From the NCBI GenBank assembly GCA_934098485.1, contig CAKOOH010000009.1:1-56923 (forward strand): a stretch of 56,923 nt of DNA, in the 5' to 3' direction. A program made the position numbers and the translations under genes. The stretch comes from an uncultured Bacilli bacterium (GTDB lineage: Bacteria > Bacillota_I > Bacilli_A > RF39 > UBA660). Positions within the stretch are counted from its first letter, which is position 1. The number at the start of each line of letters is the position of its first letter. Shown in pieces: positions 8,186 through 16,747 of this stretch. The notes beneath the pieces are model-generated. The model searched no databases and was not told the origin of the DNA. It was given only the letters and a program-made list of their open reading frames with translations.

Positions 8186-9783
8186 TGAAAACATTTAAAA
8201 TATTAAAAGCGGCAACTAGTCAAGACATGAATATGTTTAAATATAGCACTAAGAAAAATGCGAGTAAAATTCAAAAAATATTATTCCCGGTGATGTTATT
8301 TTTGATTGTATGTTTTTCTATTGGCTTTTATGCGGCGATGATTGGAAAAAATTTATATGAGGTTAATTTATCTTATATTCTTTTAACTTTATTTGTTTTT
8401 ATAGTAAGTATTCTTAGTTTTATGCAAGGCATCTATAAATCGCAAGGAATTTTATTTGAAGCAAAAGATAATGATTTATTATTTTCTTTACCAATAAAAA
8501 AATCACAAATATTATTTGTTAGAATATTTAAGTTAATTTTATTTCAGTATATTTATAATTTAATGTTTTTACTTCCGGCCTTTGCGGTATATATTTATTT
8601 TGAGCATCCAGAGGTAAGTTTTTATCTAATTTCATTATTAGAAATATTATTAATCCCTATAATTCCAACCGTTATTTCTAGTTTTATAGGTTATTTAGTA
8701 AAATTATTATCTTCTAAATTTAAAGCACAAAAAATAATGCAAACAATTTTATCAATATTAGTTTTTATGTTAGTATTTTATTTTAGTTTTCATATAGAAG
8801 ATTATATAAGTGATATTGCTAATAAAGCAAATTCCATAAATGAGTTTATTACGAGTATTTATTATCCAGTAGGGCTTTATATTAATTTAATAAATGATTT
8901 TAAATTAGGGGATTTAGTTAAGTTATTAGTAGTTAATTTAGTACCATTATTAATATTTATATGGTTGGGAGCTCATTATTATTTTAAAATAATTTTTAAT
9001 TCTAAGGTAATTAGCAAAAGTAAAAAGAAAGAACAATATATTATAAGAAAAAGTTCGGCTATTAAATCACTTACAATAAAAGAATTAAAAAGATATTTTT
9101 CTTCACCAATCCTTATGTTTAATACGGCTTTTGGTTTAATTTTAATTTTAATAATGACAATTTTGATTGTATTTAAAGGTAATGCAATATTTGATGATAT
9201 TTTAGCATCATATAACATAGAAACAAATTTATCTTTACCAATATTATTTTACTTTTTAGTTTTATTTTCGGGAGCAATGACAAGTATTTCATCGTCTAGC
9301 ATTTCTTTAGAGGGAAAAACAATAAATATTACAAAGAGTTTACCAGTAAGAGAAGAAAGTATATTAAATGCCAAAATTTTAATGTGTATGATAATTGAAC
9401 TACCTTTTTTATTAGTTTCCGATTTAATATTTATTATTTTCTTAAAACCAAAATTAGTATATGCATTATTAATTATAATATTAAGTTTTGTTATAGTATT
9501 TTTAAATGCGGTAATAGGACTTATAGTTAATTTAAAATATCCTAAACTTAATGCGACAAACGATACAGAAGTGGTAAAACAAAGTATAAGCTCAATGGTA
9601 TCAGTATTTATTGGGATGGCATTATTTATAGGAAGTATTGTTTTAATTGTTTATTTAAGTAAGTACCTTTCTTTTGATTATTTGTTAGTGGGACATATTT
9701 TAATTTTGATTATCCTTTCAGGTATTCTTTATGGAATATTACTTAAATATGGCAAAGTTGATTATAGAAATCTTAATGTTTAA
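8182..9783 (+). CDS. ABC transporter permease
   Basis: A 533-aa membrane protein with about 12 hydrophobic segments in two bundles split by a basic stretch around residues 275-295. It overlaps the ATPase gene by 4 bp and so is translationally coupled to it. Large ABC-2/EcsB-like permeases of this size with a single ATPase partner are common in Firmicutes. Two ATG codons stand in tandem at the start (8182 and 8185). I cannot infer the substrate. Confidence 0.8.
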   Translation: MMKTFKILKAATSQDMNMFKYSTKKNASKIQKILFPVMLFLIVCFSIGFYAAMIGKNLYEVNLSYILLTLFVFIVSILSFMQGIYKSQGILFEAKDNDLLFSLPIKKSQILFVRIFKLILFQYIYNLMFLLPAFAVYIYFEHPEVSFYLISLLEILLIPIIPTVISSFIGYLVKLLSSKFKAQKIMQTILSILVFMLVFYFSFHIEDYISDIANKANSINEFITSIYYPVGLYINLINDFKLGDLVKLLVVNLVPLLIFIWLGAHYYFKIIFNSKVISKSKKKEQYIIRKSSAIKSLTIKELKRYFSSPILMFNTAFGLILILIMTILIVFKGNAIFDDILASYNIETNLSLPILFYFLVLFSGAMTSISSSSISLEGKTINITKSLPVREESILNAKILMCMIIELPFLLVSDLIFIIFLKPKLVYALLIIILSFVIVFLNAVIGLIVNLKYPKLNATNDTEVVKQSISSMVSVFIGMALFIGSIVLIVYLSKYLSFDYLLVGHILILIILSGILYGILLKYGKVDYRNLNV

Positions 9784-9823
9784 AACGAGTTATGATATAA
9801 TAATTACTAGTGGAGTGATTTAA

Positions 9824-10462
9824 ATGGAATACATTAAAATAAAAGATGCGGATATGATTGTAAATAATTCATCTTATGTTGTTACTAATCCGGTAAAATA
9901 TAAAAATAAATGGAATGATTTATTTGGAAATAAAAATCCGATTTGTTTAGAACTTGGGATGGGAAGAGGCGATTTTATTATTGAAATGGCTAAAACATAT
10001 CCAAATATAAATTTTGTAGGATTAGAGATAAATGATTCACAGATGGTAATGGCAGTAAATAATTTAAAAAGTTTAAAACTAAATAATTTAAAACTTATAA
10101 ATGCAGATGCAAGAGAAATTGATAAAATATTTGGTAAAGAAATTGATACTATATATTTAACTTTTTCAGAGCCTTGGCCAAAGAGAATCGATGAAACTAA
10201 AAGATTTACGCATGTAAGTTATTTAAAATTATATGATAAAATTTTTAAAAAGCATAAACATATCGTACTTAAAACGGATAATAAAGGTTTTTTTGCTTAT
10301 TCATTAGAAACTTTATCTTCTTATTGGTACGTTTTTGAAAAGGTTAGTTTGGACTTACATAATGATGAAAGAAATATTAAAAATATAATGACTAATTATG
10401 AAAAACAATATTTTAAAGAGGGAAGAGCTATTTATTATATTGATGCTAAGTTTGAAGGATAA
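9824..10462 (+). CDS. trmB: tRNA (guanine-N7-)-methyltransferase
   Basis: SAM-dependent methyltransferase forming m7G46 in the variable loop of tRNAs. The SAM-binding Gly motif is LELGMGRGDF (about residues 44-53), followed by FVGLEIN. The catalytic-site signature TFSEPWPKRIDETKRFTH sits near residue 120-137, and the usual C-terminal Tyr-Glu segment is present (MTNYEKQYF). The length of 212 aa is standard. A TATAAT (9795-9800) and GGAG (9812-9815) precede the ATG. The next gene starts 6 bp downstream, so the two RNA-modification genes form a unit. Confidence 0.93.
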   Translation: MEYIKIKDADMIVNNSSYVVTNPVKYKNKWNDLFGNKNPICLELGMGRGDFIIEMAKTYPNINFVGLEINDSQMVMAVNNLKSLKLNNLKLINADAREIDKIFGKEIDTIYLTFSEPWPKRIDETKRFTHVSYLKLYDKIFKKHKHIVLKTDNKGFFAYSLETLSSYWYVFEKVSLDLHNDERNIKNIMTNYEKQYFKEGRAIYYIDAKFEG

Positions 10463-10468
10463 AGAATT

Positions 10469-11113
10469 TTGAAAAAGTTAGATATTTATTATGAAGATAA
10501 GAGTATTTTGGTTGTTAATAAACCATCTAAATTACTTACGATAAGTACTCAGAAAAATAATAATAGTTTATATAATGAAGTTTATGATTATTTGCATAAG
10601 AAAAATCAAAAGTGTTTTATTGTTCATCGTTTAGATAAAGATACAAGTGGACTTATCATATTTGCTAAAAATGAAAAGAGTAAACTTTTTTTACAGGATG
10701 ACTGGGATAAGGTAAAAAGAAAATATGTGGCGGTTGTGCAAGGTGAAGTAAAAAAAGATGGCATAATAGAATCATATTTAAAAGAAACAAAAACGTTATT
10801 TACTTATTCTAGTAATGATAAGGTTAAGGGAAAATATGCCTGCACAGTTTATGAACCATTAGTAACAAATAAAGCTTATAGTCTTTTAGATATTTTGATA
10901 AAAACAGGAAGAAAAAATCAAATAAGAGTTCATTTAAATGATATAGGGCATCCGATTATTGGAGATAAAAAGTATGGTGCTAGTAAAAATCCGATAAGTA
11001 GACTTGGACTTCATGCTTATTATTTAGAATTTAAGCATCCAGTTAGTAAAGAAAATATGGTTATAAAAACTAGTTTTCCTAAAGAATTTGAAAAGATTTT
11101 TGAGAAAAAATAA
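10469..11113 (+). CDS. RluA-family pseudouridine synthase
   Basis: A 214-aa pseudouridine synthase without an S4 domain. The catalytic motif HRLDKDTSGLIIFAKN (about residues 54-69) contains the conserved Asp, and the family motif GRKNQIRVHL follows near residue 151. The start is a TTG at 10469, chosen because AAGGAT (10455-10460) is correctly spaced and the product begins at the usual N-terminal strand. The target uridine (rRNA or tRNA) cannot be told from sequence. It is distinct from the longer S4-containing RluD-type paralogue at 22.3 kb. It converges on the ZIP gene, whose stop lies 6 bp away. Confidence 0.9.
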   Translation: MKKLDIYYEDKSILVVNKPSKLLTISTQKNNNSLYNEVYDYLHKKNQKCFIVHRLDKDTSGLIIFAKNEKSKLFLQDDWDKVKRKYVAVVQGEVKKDGIIESYLKETKTLFTYSSNDKVKGKYACTVYEPLVTNKAYSLLDILIKTGRKNQIRVHLNDIGHPIIGDKKYGASKNPISRLGLHAYYLEFKHPVSKENMVIKTSFPKEFEKIFEKK

Positions 11114-11119
11114 AAGATA

Positions 11120-11890
11120 TTACCCTAAGGAAATATCTAAAATCATCATAATTATAAATCCAATTCCAAAATATAGAGCCATGAGCTCTTTTTTTTCGTT
11201 ATTCATACTTTCGGGGATAAGTTCTGTAGCAATAACATAAAGCATAGCACCGGCGGCAAAAGCTAGTAAATAAGGCATAATAAATTGTACTTTCATAACT
11301 AAGAGAGCCCCAAATATAGCGCCAATGGGTTCAACACTTGCGGATAAGGCTCCGATTAAGAAGGCTTTCTTTTTAGAATATCCTTCTCTATAAAGAGGAA
11401 AACTGATAGCAGATCCTTCAGGAAAGTTTTGAATACCAATACCTATAGCTAAAGAAATGGCACTCATAACACTAGAACTAGTTAATCCATAAGTGATAGA
11501 ACCAAAGGCAACTCCGATAGCCATACCTTCCGGGATATTGTGAAGAGTCATTGATAGGATTAAGTTGTTAAGGCTTTTAGATGATTTTTTTCGATTATAA
11601 ATATCACCTAAATATAAAATAAGTAGTCCTAAAAGAAGACCAATTGTGCATACTATCCAAGGTATCATATTTAAGTTTTCAGCATTGGTTATAGCAGGAT
11701 TTAATAAAGAGAAAAAAGCTGATGCTAACATAATTCCCGCAGAAACACTTAACATGATATCCATATATTTTTTACTAATATTTTTAGTTAAAAAAATACA
11801 AGCTGAGCCTAGAGCCGTAATTAAAAAGGTAATCATAGCCGCAATAAATGATTGTAAAATTGGATTTAATTCATAAAAAAAACTCATCAT
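11120..11890 (-). CDS. ZIP-family metal transporter
   Basis: A 256-aa polytopic protein with about eight hydrophobic segments. The two ZIP metal-site helices are visible as HNIPEGMAIG and NFPEGSAIS. The family imports Zn2+ or other divalent cations, and bacterial members of this length are usually annotated as ZupT-like. It lies 18 bp downstream of RNase J on the same strand, so it may be cotranscribed. No Shine-Dalgarno is visible before the start; instead a 12-nt palindrome (ATACTATAGTAT, 11889-11900) overlaps the start codon. ATG 11890 and ATG 11887 are both possible starts. Confidence 0.88.
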   Translation of the reverse strand: MMSFFYELNPILQSFIAAMITFLITALGSACIFLTKNISKKYMDIMLSVSAGIMLASAFFSLLNPAITNAENLNMIPWIVCTIGLLLGLLILYLGDIYNRKKSSKSLNNLILSMTLHNIPEGMAIGVAFGSITYGLTSSSVMSAISLAIGIGIQNFPEGSAISFPLYREGYSKKKAFLIGALSASVEPIGAIFGALLVMKVQFIMPYLLAFAAGAMLYVIATELIPESMNNEKKELMALYFGIGFIIMMILDISLG

Positions 11891-11908
11891 ACTATAGTAT
11901 ATGATAAG

Positions 11909-13582
11909 TTATTTTAATGGTTCTTTTACTTCCATAATTACTGGTAAGATAATAGGCCTACGGCCAGTTAAATCATTGATAAAAGGACTAAGTTCTAAGA
12001 TAATTTGATTTTTTAAATCAATGTAATTGTAGTTAGTTTTTAAACTTCTAATAACAATTTCACTTACTTTTTGTTCAATTTTGTAAATAAGTTCGGCGTT
12101 TTCATTTACTAAAACAAATCCTCTAGTTGTAATATTTGGTTTTATAAGAAGTTCTCTAGTAAGAGGATTGATATTTATAATTGTTACTAAAATACCATCG
12201 CGGCTCATAAGCTGACGGTCTTTTATAACAACGCCACCAATATCACCAATACGAGAGCCATCTACATAAACATCACCAGACTGAACTCTTTTTCCTAATC
12301 TAGCACCATCTTTTGTAAGTTCGACAACATCACCATTTTTACAAATGAAGATATTTTCTTTCGGAATATCACAGTCAACTGCTAAATCACCATGCATTTT
12401 AAGCATACGATATTCTCCGTGAACAGGCATAAAGTATTCGGGTTTAATAATTCTTAACATCCATTTTAGTTCTTCTTGTTTAGCATGGCCAGATGTATGA
12501 ATGTCAGATAATTCAGAGTTAGTATATACTTTAACACCTTTTAAATAAAGCTTATTAATAATACGATTAATAGATGCTTTATTACCCGGAATAGGACTTG
12601 ATGAAAAGACAACTATGTCATCTGGTAAAAGAGATATTTGTTTATGAGTTCCATTAGCGATGCGGGAAAGAGCTGCAAGAGGTTCGCCTTGTGATCCGGT
12701 GCATAAAATACAGATTTCACTTTTCTTTAAGTCTTTTGCTTCATTTGGTTCGATAAAAATAGTTTTATCAACAATTAGGTTGTTCTTTAAAGCAATTTCT
12801 TTAGCATTTTCCATGGAACGACCGAAGGTAACAATTTTACGATTATTTTTACGACAAGTTTCAACGATATGTTTAATACGGTAAATATTAGACGCAAATG
12901 TAGCAATGATGATTCTTGATGAGTGTTTAGAAAAAACATCAGCAAGGGCTTCATCAACCATACTCTCACTGTTAGAAGAGCCTGGACTCATAGCATTCGT
13001 ACTATCACTTAATAATATTTTAATTCCTTCTGATCCTAAAGCCGCCATTTTATGAATATCCGCCATCGGACCGATTGGGGTTAAATCAAATTTAAAATCG
13101 CCTGTTTCAAAAATAGTACCATTTGGAGTTTTAATAACTACGGCATAACTATCAGGGATAGAGTGAGTAGTTTGAACGAAAGAAACTTCAAAGTTTTTGT
13201 ATTTAAAGACACTATCTTTGTTATAATCTTTTAATTCTTTATAATTGATATTACGATCAATTAATTTCTTTTCAATTAAATCACAAGCTATTTTAGGTGC
13301 ATAAATAACAGGAATATTAATATTTTGTAAAAGAAAAGTAATACCACCAATGTGGTCTTCATGACCATGGGTTATAAATAAAGCTTTAATTTTGTGAGCA
13401 TTATTTTTTAAATAAGTAACATCTTGAATGACATAATCGATTCCTAGTAGTTCAGTTTCAGGAAACATTACGCCCGCATCAATTATTATTATTTCTTTAT
13501 CATATTCTATAACGTACATATTTTTACCGACTTCACCAAGTCCACCAAGGGCAAAAATAGACGTAACTTTTTCATTATTCAT
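11909..13582 (-). CDS. rnj: Ribonuclease J
   Basis: A metallo-beta-lactamase/beta-CASP exo/endoribonuclease of 557 aa, the length of Bacillus J1/J2. The two-zinc motif is HGHEDHIGG (about residues 73-81), with further ligands in TTHSIPDSY and the ETGDFKFD Asp. The beta-CASP region contains SGHAKQEEL and PVHGEYRML. It would take part in mRNA decay and rRNA maturation. A strong AAGGAGG precedes the ATG, and a promoter is visible at 13632-13660. Only one copy is in the window; whether it is J1 or J2 cannot be decided. Confidence 0.93.
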   Translation of the reverse strand: MNNEKVTSIFALGGLGEVGKNMYVIEYDKEIIIIDAGVMFPETELLGIDYVIQDVTYLKNNAHKIKALFITHGHEDHIGGITFLLQNINIPVIYAPKIACDLIEKKLIDRNINYKELKDYNKDSVFKYKNFEVSFVQTTHSIPDSYAVVIKTPNGTIFETGDFKFDLTPIGPMADIHKMAALGSEGIKILLSDSTNAMSPGSSNSESMVDEALADVFSKHSSRIIIATFASNIYRIKHIVETCRKNNRKIVTFGRSMENAKEIALKNNLIVDKTIFIEPNEAKDLKKSEICILCTGSQGEPLAALSRIANGTHKQISLLPDDIVVFSSSPIPGNKASINRIINKLYLKGVKVYTNSELSDIHTSGHAKQEELKWMLRIIKPEYFMPVHGEYRMLKMHGDLAVDCDIPKENIFICKNGDVVELTKDGARLGKRVQSGDVYVDGSRIGDIGGVVIKDRQLMSRDGILVTIININPLTRELLIKPNITTRGFVLVNENAELIYKIEQKVSEIVIRSLKTNYNYIDLKNQIILELSPFINDLTGRRPIILPVIMEVKEPLK

Positions 13583-13631
13583 TGTAAATTCCTCCTTAAA
13601 AATAATTATAAAAGTTCTTTTTTGCTTTTTA

Positions 13632-13660
13632 ATTATACAATATAATTGCCAGTTTGTCTA
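13632..13660 (-). promoter_or_regulatory. Promoter of RNase J
   Basis: On the minus strand TAGACA (plus coordinates 13655-13660) and TATAAT (13632-13637) are separated by 17 bp and lie about 50 bp upstream of the start codon. Confidence 0.65.
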
Positions 13661-13803
13661 GAGGAGTAGAAATTCTGATATTTTAAATATTTGCTTAAGG
13701 TTTATTAGACTTTTTCCACATAAACGAGGCATTTATAAACATTTTTTTAATTATTAAAAGGAAAAATAATGCTTTCTTACAATAAGTATTTTAAGGAGGT
13801 AAA

Positions 13804-15222
13804 ATGAGAAAGTTTGTTTTTCTAATAGGAATTATAATTTTTCCTTTGAATATTAGAGCGGAGGAATTTTATACCAATTATTATTTAAAAGAAAAAGAAG
13901 TAGAAAATTTTTATGAGGAAAGTGATTTATTAAAAAGAGAAGAAAAGTATTTATATAATAATTATTATGAGAAAAGGGTAAATGAAGGATATTATGAACT
14001 TGATAAGAATCCTCAAGATGCACCTTTAATAGATAAAAATGATTCTATTTATGAGTATAAAGGTTATTTTGAAAATTCGGAAGATGATAATGAACCATTA
14101 TATGGACTGGGTAGAATTAATACGCTTTTGAATATTAAATGTCTGAAAATATATAATGTTAGTGAAAATGCCAAGATAAAGAATATAAGAATTTATAATA
14201 AAGGTGTTTTAACAAATTATACGATGACTGGTTATGATTTTAATAAGGTTAGTGATTATACTAATCCTACAATTAAAATAGTTTTAAATGAACAGGTACA
14301 TATAGAAGATTTAACTGTTGAATTTGAATTATTAAATAGTACTACGGAAGATTTGAAATTTTCCTTATGGATATCTAGGGATGGTTTTGCATTTAATGTA
14401 CTACATTTAAATAAAAATTTTAATATACCTTATAAAAAAGACAAACAAATATTTATTTTTAATATTTTAAGCTTTTCTAAGTATAACGATGAAATAAAAA
14501 CAATTAATTGGATTGAAAATAAAAATGTACCCGTTTTTTATTATTATAAAAGAAAGTATATATTTTATAAGTATTATAATATTAGTAAAATCAAAATTAA
14601 TAAATATACTAGTAAAGCTTTAAGTGGCTATATTTTGGATTTAGATGATAAAAGAATTGTTTATAATTATTTTGCTCGGGATAAGATAGAAATAAAAGAT
14701 ATTTGGAATGAAAATGAACCATTAGAAAATATGATTGTAAGAACCAGTATAATTGATAAAAGTAATATAAAATTAACGCTTTATAAAAATGATGATGAAG
14801 AAAATATTTTAATAATAAAATATAAAGATGATACTTTTTATAAAAAAATTAAAATTATAAAAAATGATGATAAAAATCTTCCTTTGCAGGAGCCTAAGAA
14901 AGAAGAAGATACTACAATTGAAGAAATTTCTAAAGCTGATAATGAAAGAGAAAATAATCAAAAAGAAATAACTGATGATAAAGTATGTTCTAAAGATAAT
15001 GAATTATTTTTAGAAAAAATAAATAAATATCCTAGCTTAAATAAAATAGATGAAAATGTAAAAAAAGAAAATAAGAAAATTAATGTAAATAATAATAGTG
15101 AACAAGCAATCAAGCAAAGTGAAGAAATAAGAATGAATGGTTTAGTGGGAATTTTTATTTTAATGCTTTTTATGTTTATCTTACGTTTTATTTACAAATG
15201 TATACATGAAAATAAGGAATAG
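13804..15222 (+). CDS. Unknown exported, C-terminally anchored protein upstream of spoIIAA
   Basis: I do not recognise this 472-aa protein. It begins with a signal peptide (MRKFVFLIGIIIFPLNIRA, likely cleavage before EE). A long Tyr/Asn/Lys-rich domain follows, with predicted beta character. A low-complexity acidic/basic region spans about residues 355-440. One hydrophobic helix (GLVGIFILMLFMFIL) lies near the C-terminus with a short basic tail. This topology places the bulk outside the cytoplasm, tethered by its C-terminus. AAGGAGG precedes the ATG. It lies directly upstream of spoIIAA in the same direction, separated by 63 bp that hold a Spo0A-type box, where dacF lies in Bacillus. A sporulation or envelope role is only a guess from position. 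Confidence 0.7.
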   Translation: MRKFVFLIGIIIFPLNIRAEEFYTNYYLKEKEVENFYEESDLLKREEKYLYNNYYEKRVNEGYYELDKNPQDAPLIDKNDSIYEYKGYFENSEDDNEPLYGLGRINTLLNIKCLKIYNVSENAKIKNIRIYNKGVLTNYTMTGYDFNKVSDYTNPTIKIVLNEQVHIEDLTVEFELLNSTTEDLKFSLWISRDGFAFNVLHLNKNFNIPYKKDKQIFIFNILSFSKYNDEIKTINWIENKNVPVFYYYKRKYIFYKYYNISKIKINKYTSKALSGYILDLDDKRIVYNYFARDKIEIKDIWNENEPLENMIVRTSIIDKSNIKLTLYKNDDEENILIIKYKDDTFYKKIKIIKNDDKNLPLQEPKKEEDTTIEEISKADNERENNQKEITDDKVCSKDNELFLEKINKYPSLNKIDENVKKENKKINVNNNSEQAIKQSEEIRMNGLVGIFILMLFMFILRFIYKCIHENKE

Positions 15223-15225
15223 TTT

Positions 15226-15232
15226 TGTCGAA
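15226..15232 (+). promoter_or_regulatory. Candidate Spo0A box upstream of spoIIAA
   Basis: TGTCGAA matches the Spo0A box consensus (TGNCGAA) and lies 54 bp before the spoIIAA start, with an A/T-rich -10-like ATATAA around 15244-15249. The spoIIA operon is Spo0A-activated in Bacillus and Clostridium. A heptamer is short and would occur by chance several times in a window this size, so the position carries most of the weight. Confidence 0.5.
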
Positions 15233-15285
15233 CATGTTTAAAATATATAACAATAAACCTATATTGATATTGTGAGGGAGATGAA

Positions 15286-15603
15286 ATGCTAAAAATTAAT
15301 ATGGAATTTCGAAAGGGTATATTGTTTGTCAGACTAAAAGGAGAATTAAATAAATATACCTATAAAGGACTTAATGATTATTTATCACCTATTATTGAAG
15401 AGCAAGGTATTAAATATCTAGTAATTAATCTTGCTTGCTTAAATAAGATGGATAAATATGGTATTGAGTCTTTAGAAAAACATATTAAGGAAACTTATAA
15501 TAATAATGGTTATACTTTAATATGTAACAGTAAATTTAATTTTAGAAGTAAATTTAGAACAATAGATAATGAACTTACGGCATTAAAAATAATTAATATA
15601 TAG
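15286..15603 (+). CDS. spoIIAA: Anti-sigma-F factor antagonist-like STAS protein
   Basis: A 105-aa STAS-domain protein, slightly shorter than Bacillus SpoIIAA. The opening strands align (FVRLKGELN against the family's IRLTGELD), as does the VINLACLNKMDKYGI segment. In Bacillus this segment reads MDSSGL and its Ser58 is phosphorylated by SpoIIAB. Here residue 57 is Lys and residue 58 is Tyr, so the phospho-acceptor serine is missing, and the Asp of GELD is Asn. GGGAG lies 6 nt before the ATG. The sigma factor gene follows after 10 bp and no SpoIIAB gene is present between them. It either works without phosphorylation, uses another residue, or is decaying. The family call is firm from motif plus operon position. 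Confidence 0.82.
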   Translation: MLKINMEFRKGILFVRLKGELNKYTYKGLNDYLSPIIEEQGIKYLVINLACLNKMDKYGIESLEKHIKETYNNNGYTLICNSKFNFRSKFRTIDNELTALKIINI

Positions 15604-15613
15604 GTGATAAAAT

Positions 15614-16282
15614 ATGGATGATTATATTTTAAGTGAAGAAGAATTAGTTGATAAGTATACTCCTTATATTTATAAAATTGCTAAAAAATTTTATAATGTG
15701 GAACTAGCCGATTTATATCAAGCAGGAGCAATTGGACTTATTGAAGCAAAAAGAAATTTTAAATTAGAGTTTAATGTTTCTTTTCAAGTATTCGCTTATA
15801 AATATATATTTGGTAGAATGTATGAACTAGCAAATAAGAGTAGAGATATAAAGTTAAGTAAATATTATTTAAGTTTATATAAACAAATACAGCTTGCTAG
15901 AAAAGAATTAACATTTAAATTAGAACGCACTCCTTCACTAGAAGAAATAGCTGATTTTACAAACATTGATCAAGGGCTCATTAATGAAATTATTGTTTTA
16001 ACAACTAATATGCTGAGTTTAGAAGAAGAATATCAAACCGTTAAGGGTGATAGTTTACCGCTTAAAGAATGCATTGGCACTGCGCCTGATATGGATGAAC
16101 AAATTATGATAAATGATTCATTAGAAAATTTGGAACCACTTGAACAGGATGTTATTAGAATTAGATATTTTGAAGATTTAACCCAAATGGAAACCGCTAA
16201 AGTGCTAGGTATTAGTCAAGTTAAGGTTTCGAGATTGGAACAAAAAGGCAAAGCAAAAATAAAAGAGTATATTGCGGCGTAA
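15614..16282 (+). CDS. sigF: RNA polymerase sigma factor, sigma-F-like, divergent
   Basis: A 222-aa sigma-70-family factor. Region 2 is compressed at its N-terminus (the protein starts at EEELVDKYTPYIYKIAKKF) but keeps DLYQAGAIGLIEAKRNF. Region 3 includes RTPSLEEIADF, and region 4 is clear (LEPLEQDVIRIRYFEDLTQMETAKVLGISQVKVSRLE). Its place between spoIIAA and spoVAC-VAD-VAE is the sigF position in Bacillus and Clostridium. It is shorter and more divergent than the sigE and sigG proteins 3-5 kb away. Sigma-F drives early forespore genes. Its Shine-Dalgarno AGGTGAT overlaps the spoIIAA stop, so translation is coupled. The missing spoIIAB raises the question how it is held inactive. Confidence 0.82.
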   Translation: MDDYILSEEELVDKYTPYIYKIAKKFYNVELADLYQAGAIGLIEAKRNFKLEFNVSFQVFAYKYIFGRMYELANKSRDIKLSKYYLSLYKQIQLARKELTFKLERTPSLEEIADFTNIDQGLINEIIVLTTNMLSLEEEYQTVKGDSLPLKECIGTAPDMDEQIMINDSLENLEPLEQDVIRIRYFEDLTQMETAKVLGISQVKVSRLEQKGKAKIKEYIAA

Positions 16283-16309
16283 TGTGTTCATAATACTATT
16301 AGTGATATT

Positions 16310-16747
16310 ATGAATAGAAAAGATTATTTAAACTTAGTAGATAAGTTAACGCCCAAAGAAGATAAACGAAAAAATTATTTGCTTGCTTTTTTTATGGGTG
16401 GATGTGTTGGAGCATTTGGAGAAATAATAAAATTACTTTTAATGAATGTATTTAATTTTGGTAAAGAAGATGCTGTAAGTATAGTCCTTTTAATAGTAAT
16501 ATTTACATCATGTTTGCTTACCGCAATGGGATTATTTGATAATTTAGTAAGTAAATTTAAATGCGGACTAATAATTCCCATATCAGGTTTTGCTCACTCC
16601 GTTATGAGTGCCGTATTAGATTATAAAAGGGACGGTCTTATTACTGGGGTAGGAGCTAATATTTTTAAATTAGCCGGATGCGTACTTCTTTACGGAATTG
16701 TTAGTGGATTTGTATTTGGAATATTAAAGGTGATTATTAATGTTTAA
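16310..16747 (+). CDS. spoVAC: Stage V sporulation protein AC
   Basis: A 145-aa integral membrane protein with about four hydrophobic segments. The N-terminal MNRKDYLNLVDKLTPKEDK and FMGGCVGAFGE fit SpoVAC, as do the GFAHSVMSA and GANIFKLAG motifs. In Bacillus SpoVAC is part of the inner-spore-membrane channel moving Ca-dipicolinate. It overlaps spoVAD by 8 bp. Of the larger Bacillus spoVA operon only AC, AD and AE are present, as in many Clostridia. The gap to sigF is 27 bp with no good Shine-Dalgarno. Confidence 0.92.
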   Translation: MNRKDYLNLVDKLTPKEDKRKNYLLAFFMGGCVGAFGEIIKLLLMNVFNFGKEDAVSIVLLIVIFTSCLLTAMGLFDNLVSKFKCGLIIPISGFAHSVMSAVLDYKRDGLITGVGANIFKLAGCVLLYGIVSGFVFGILKVIINV

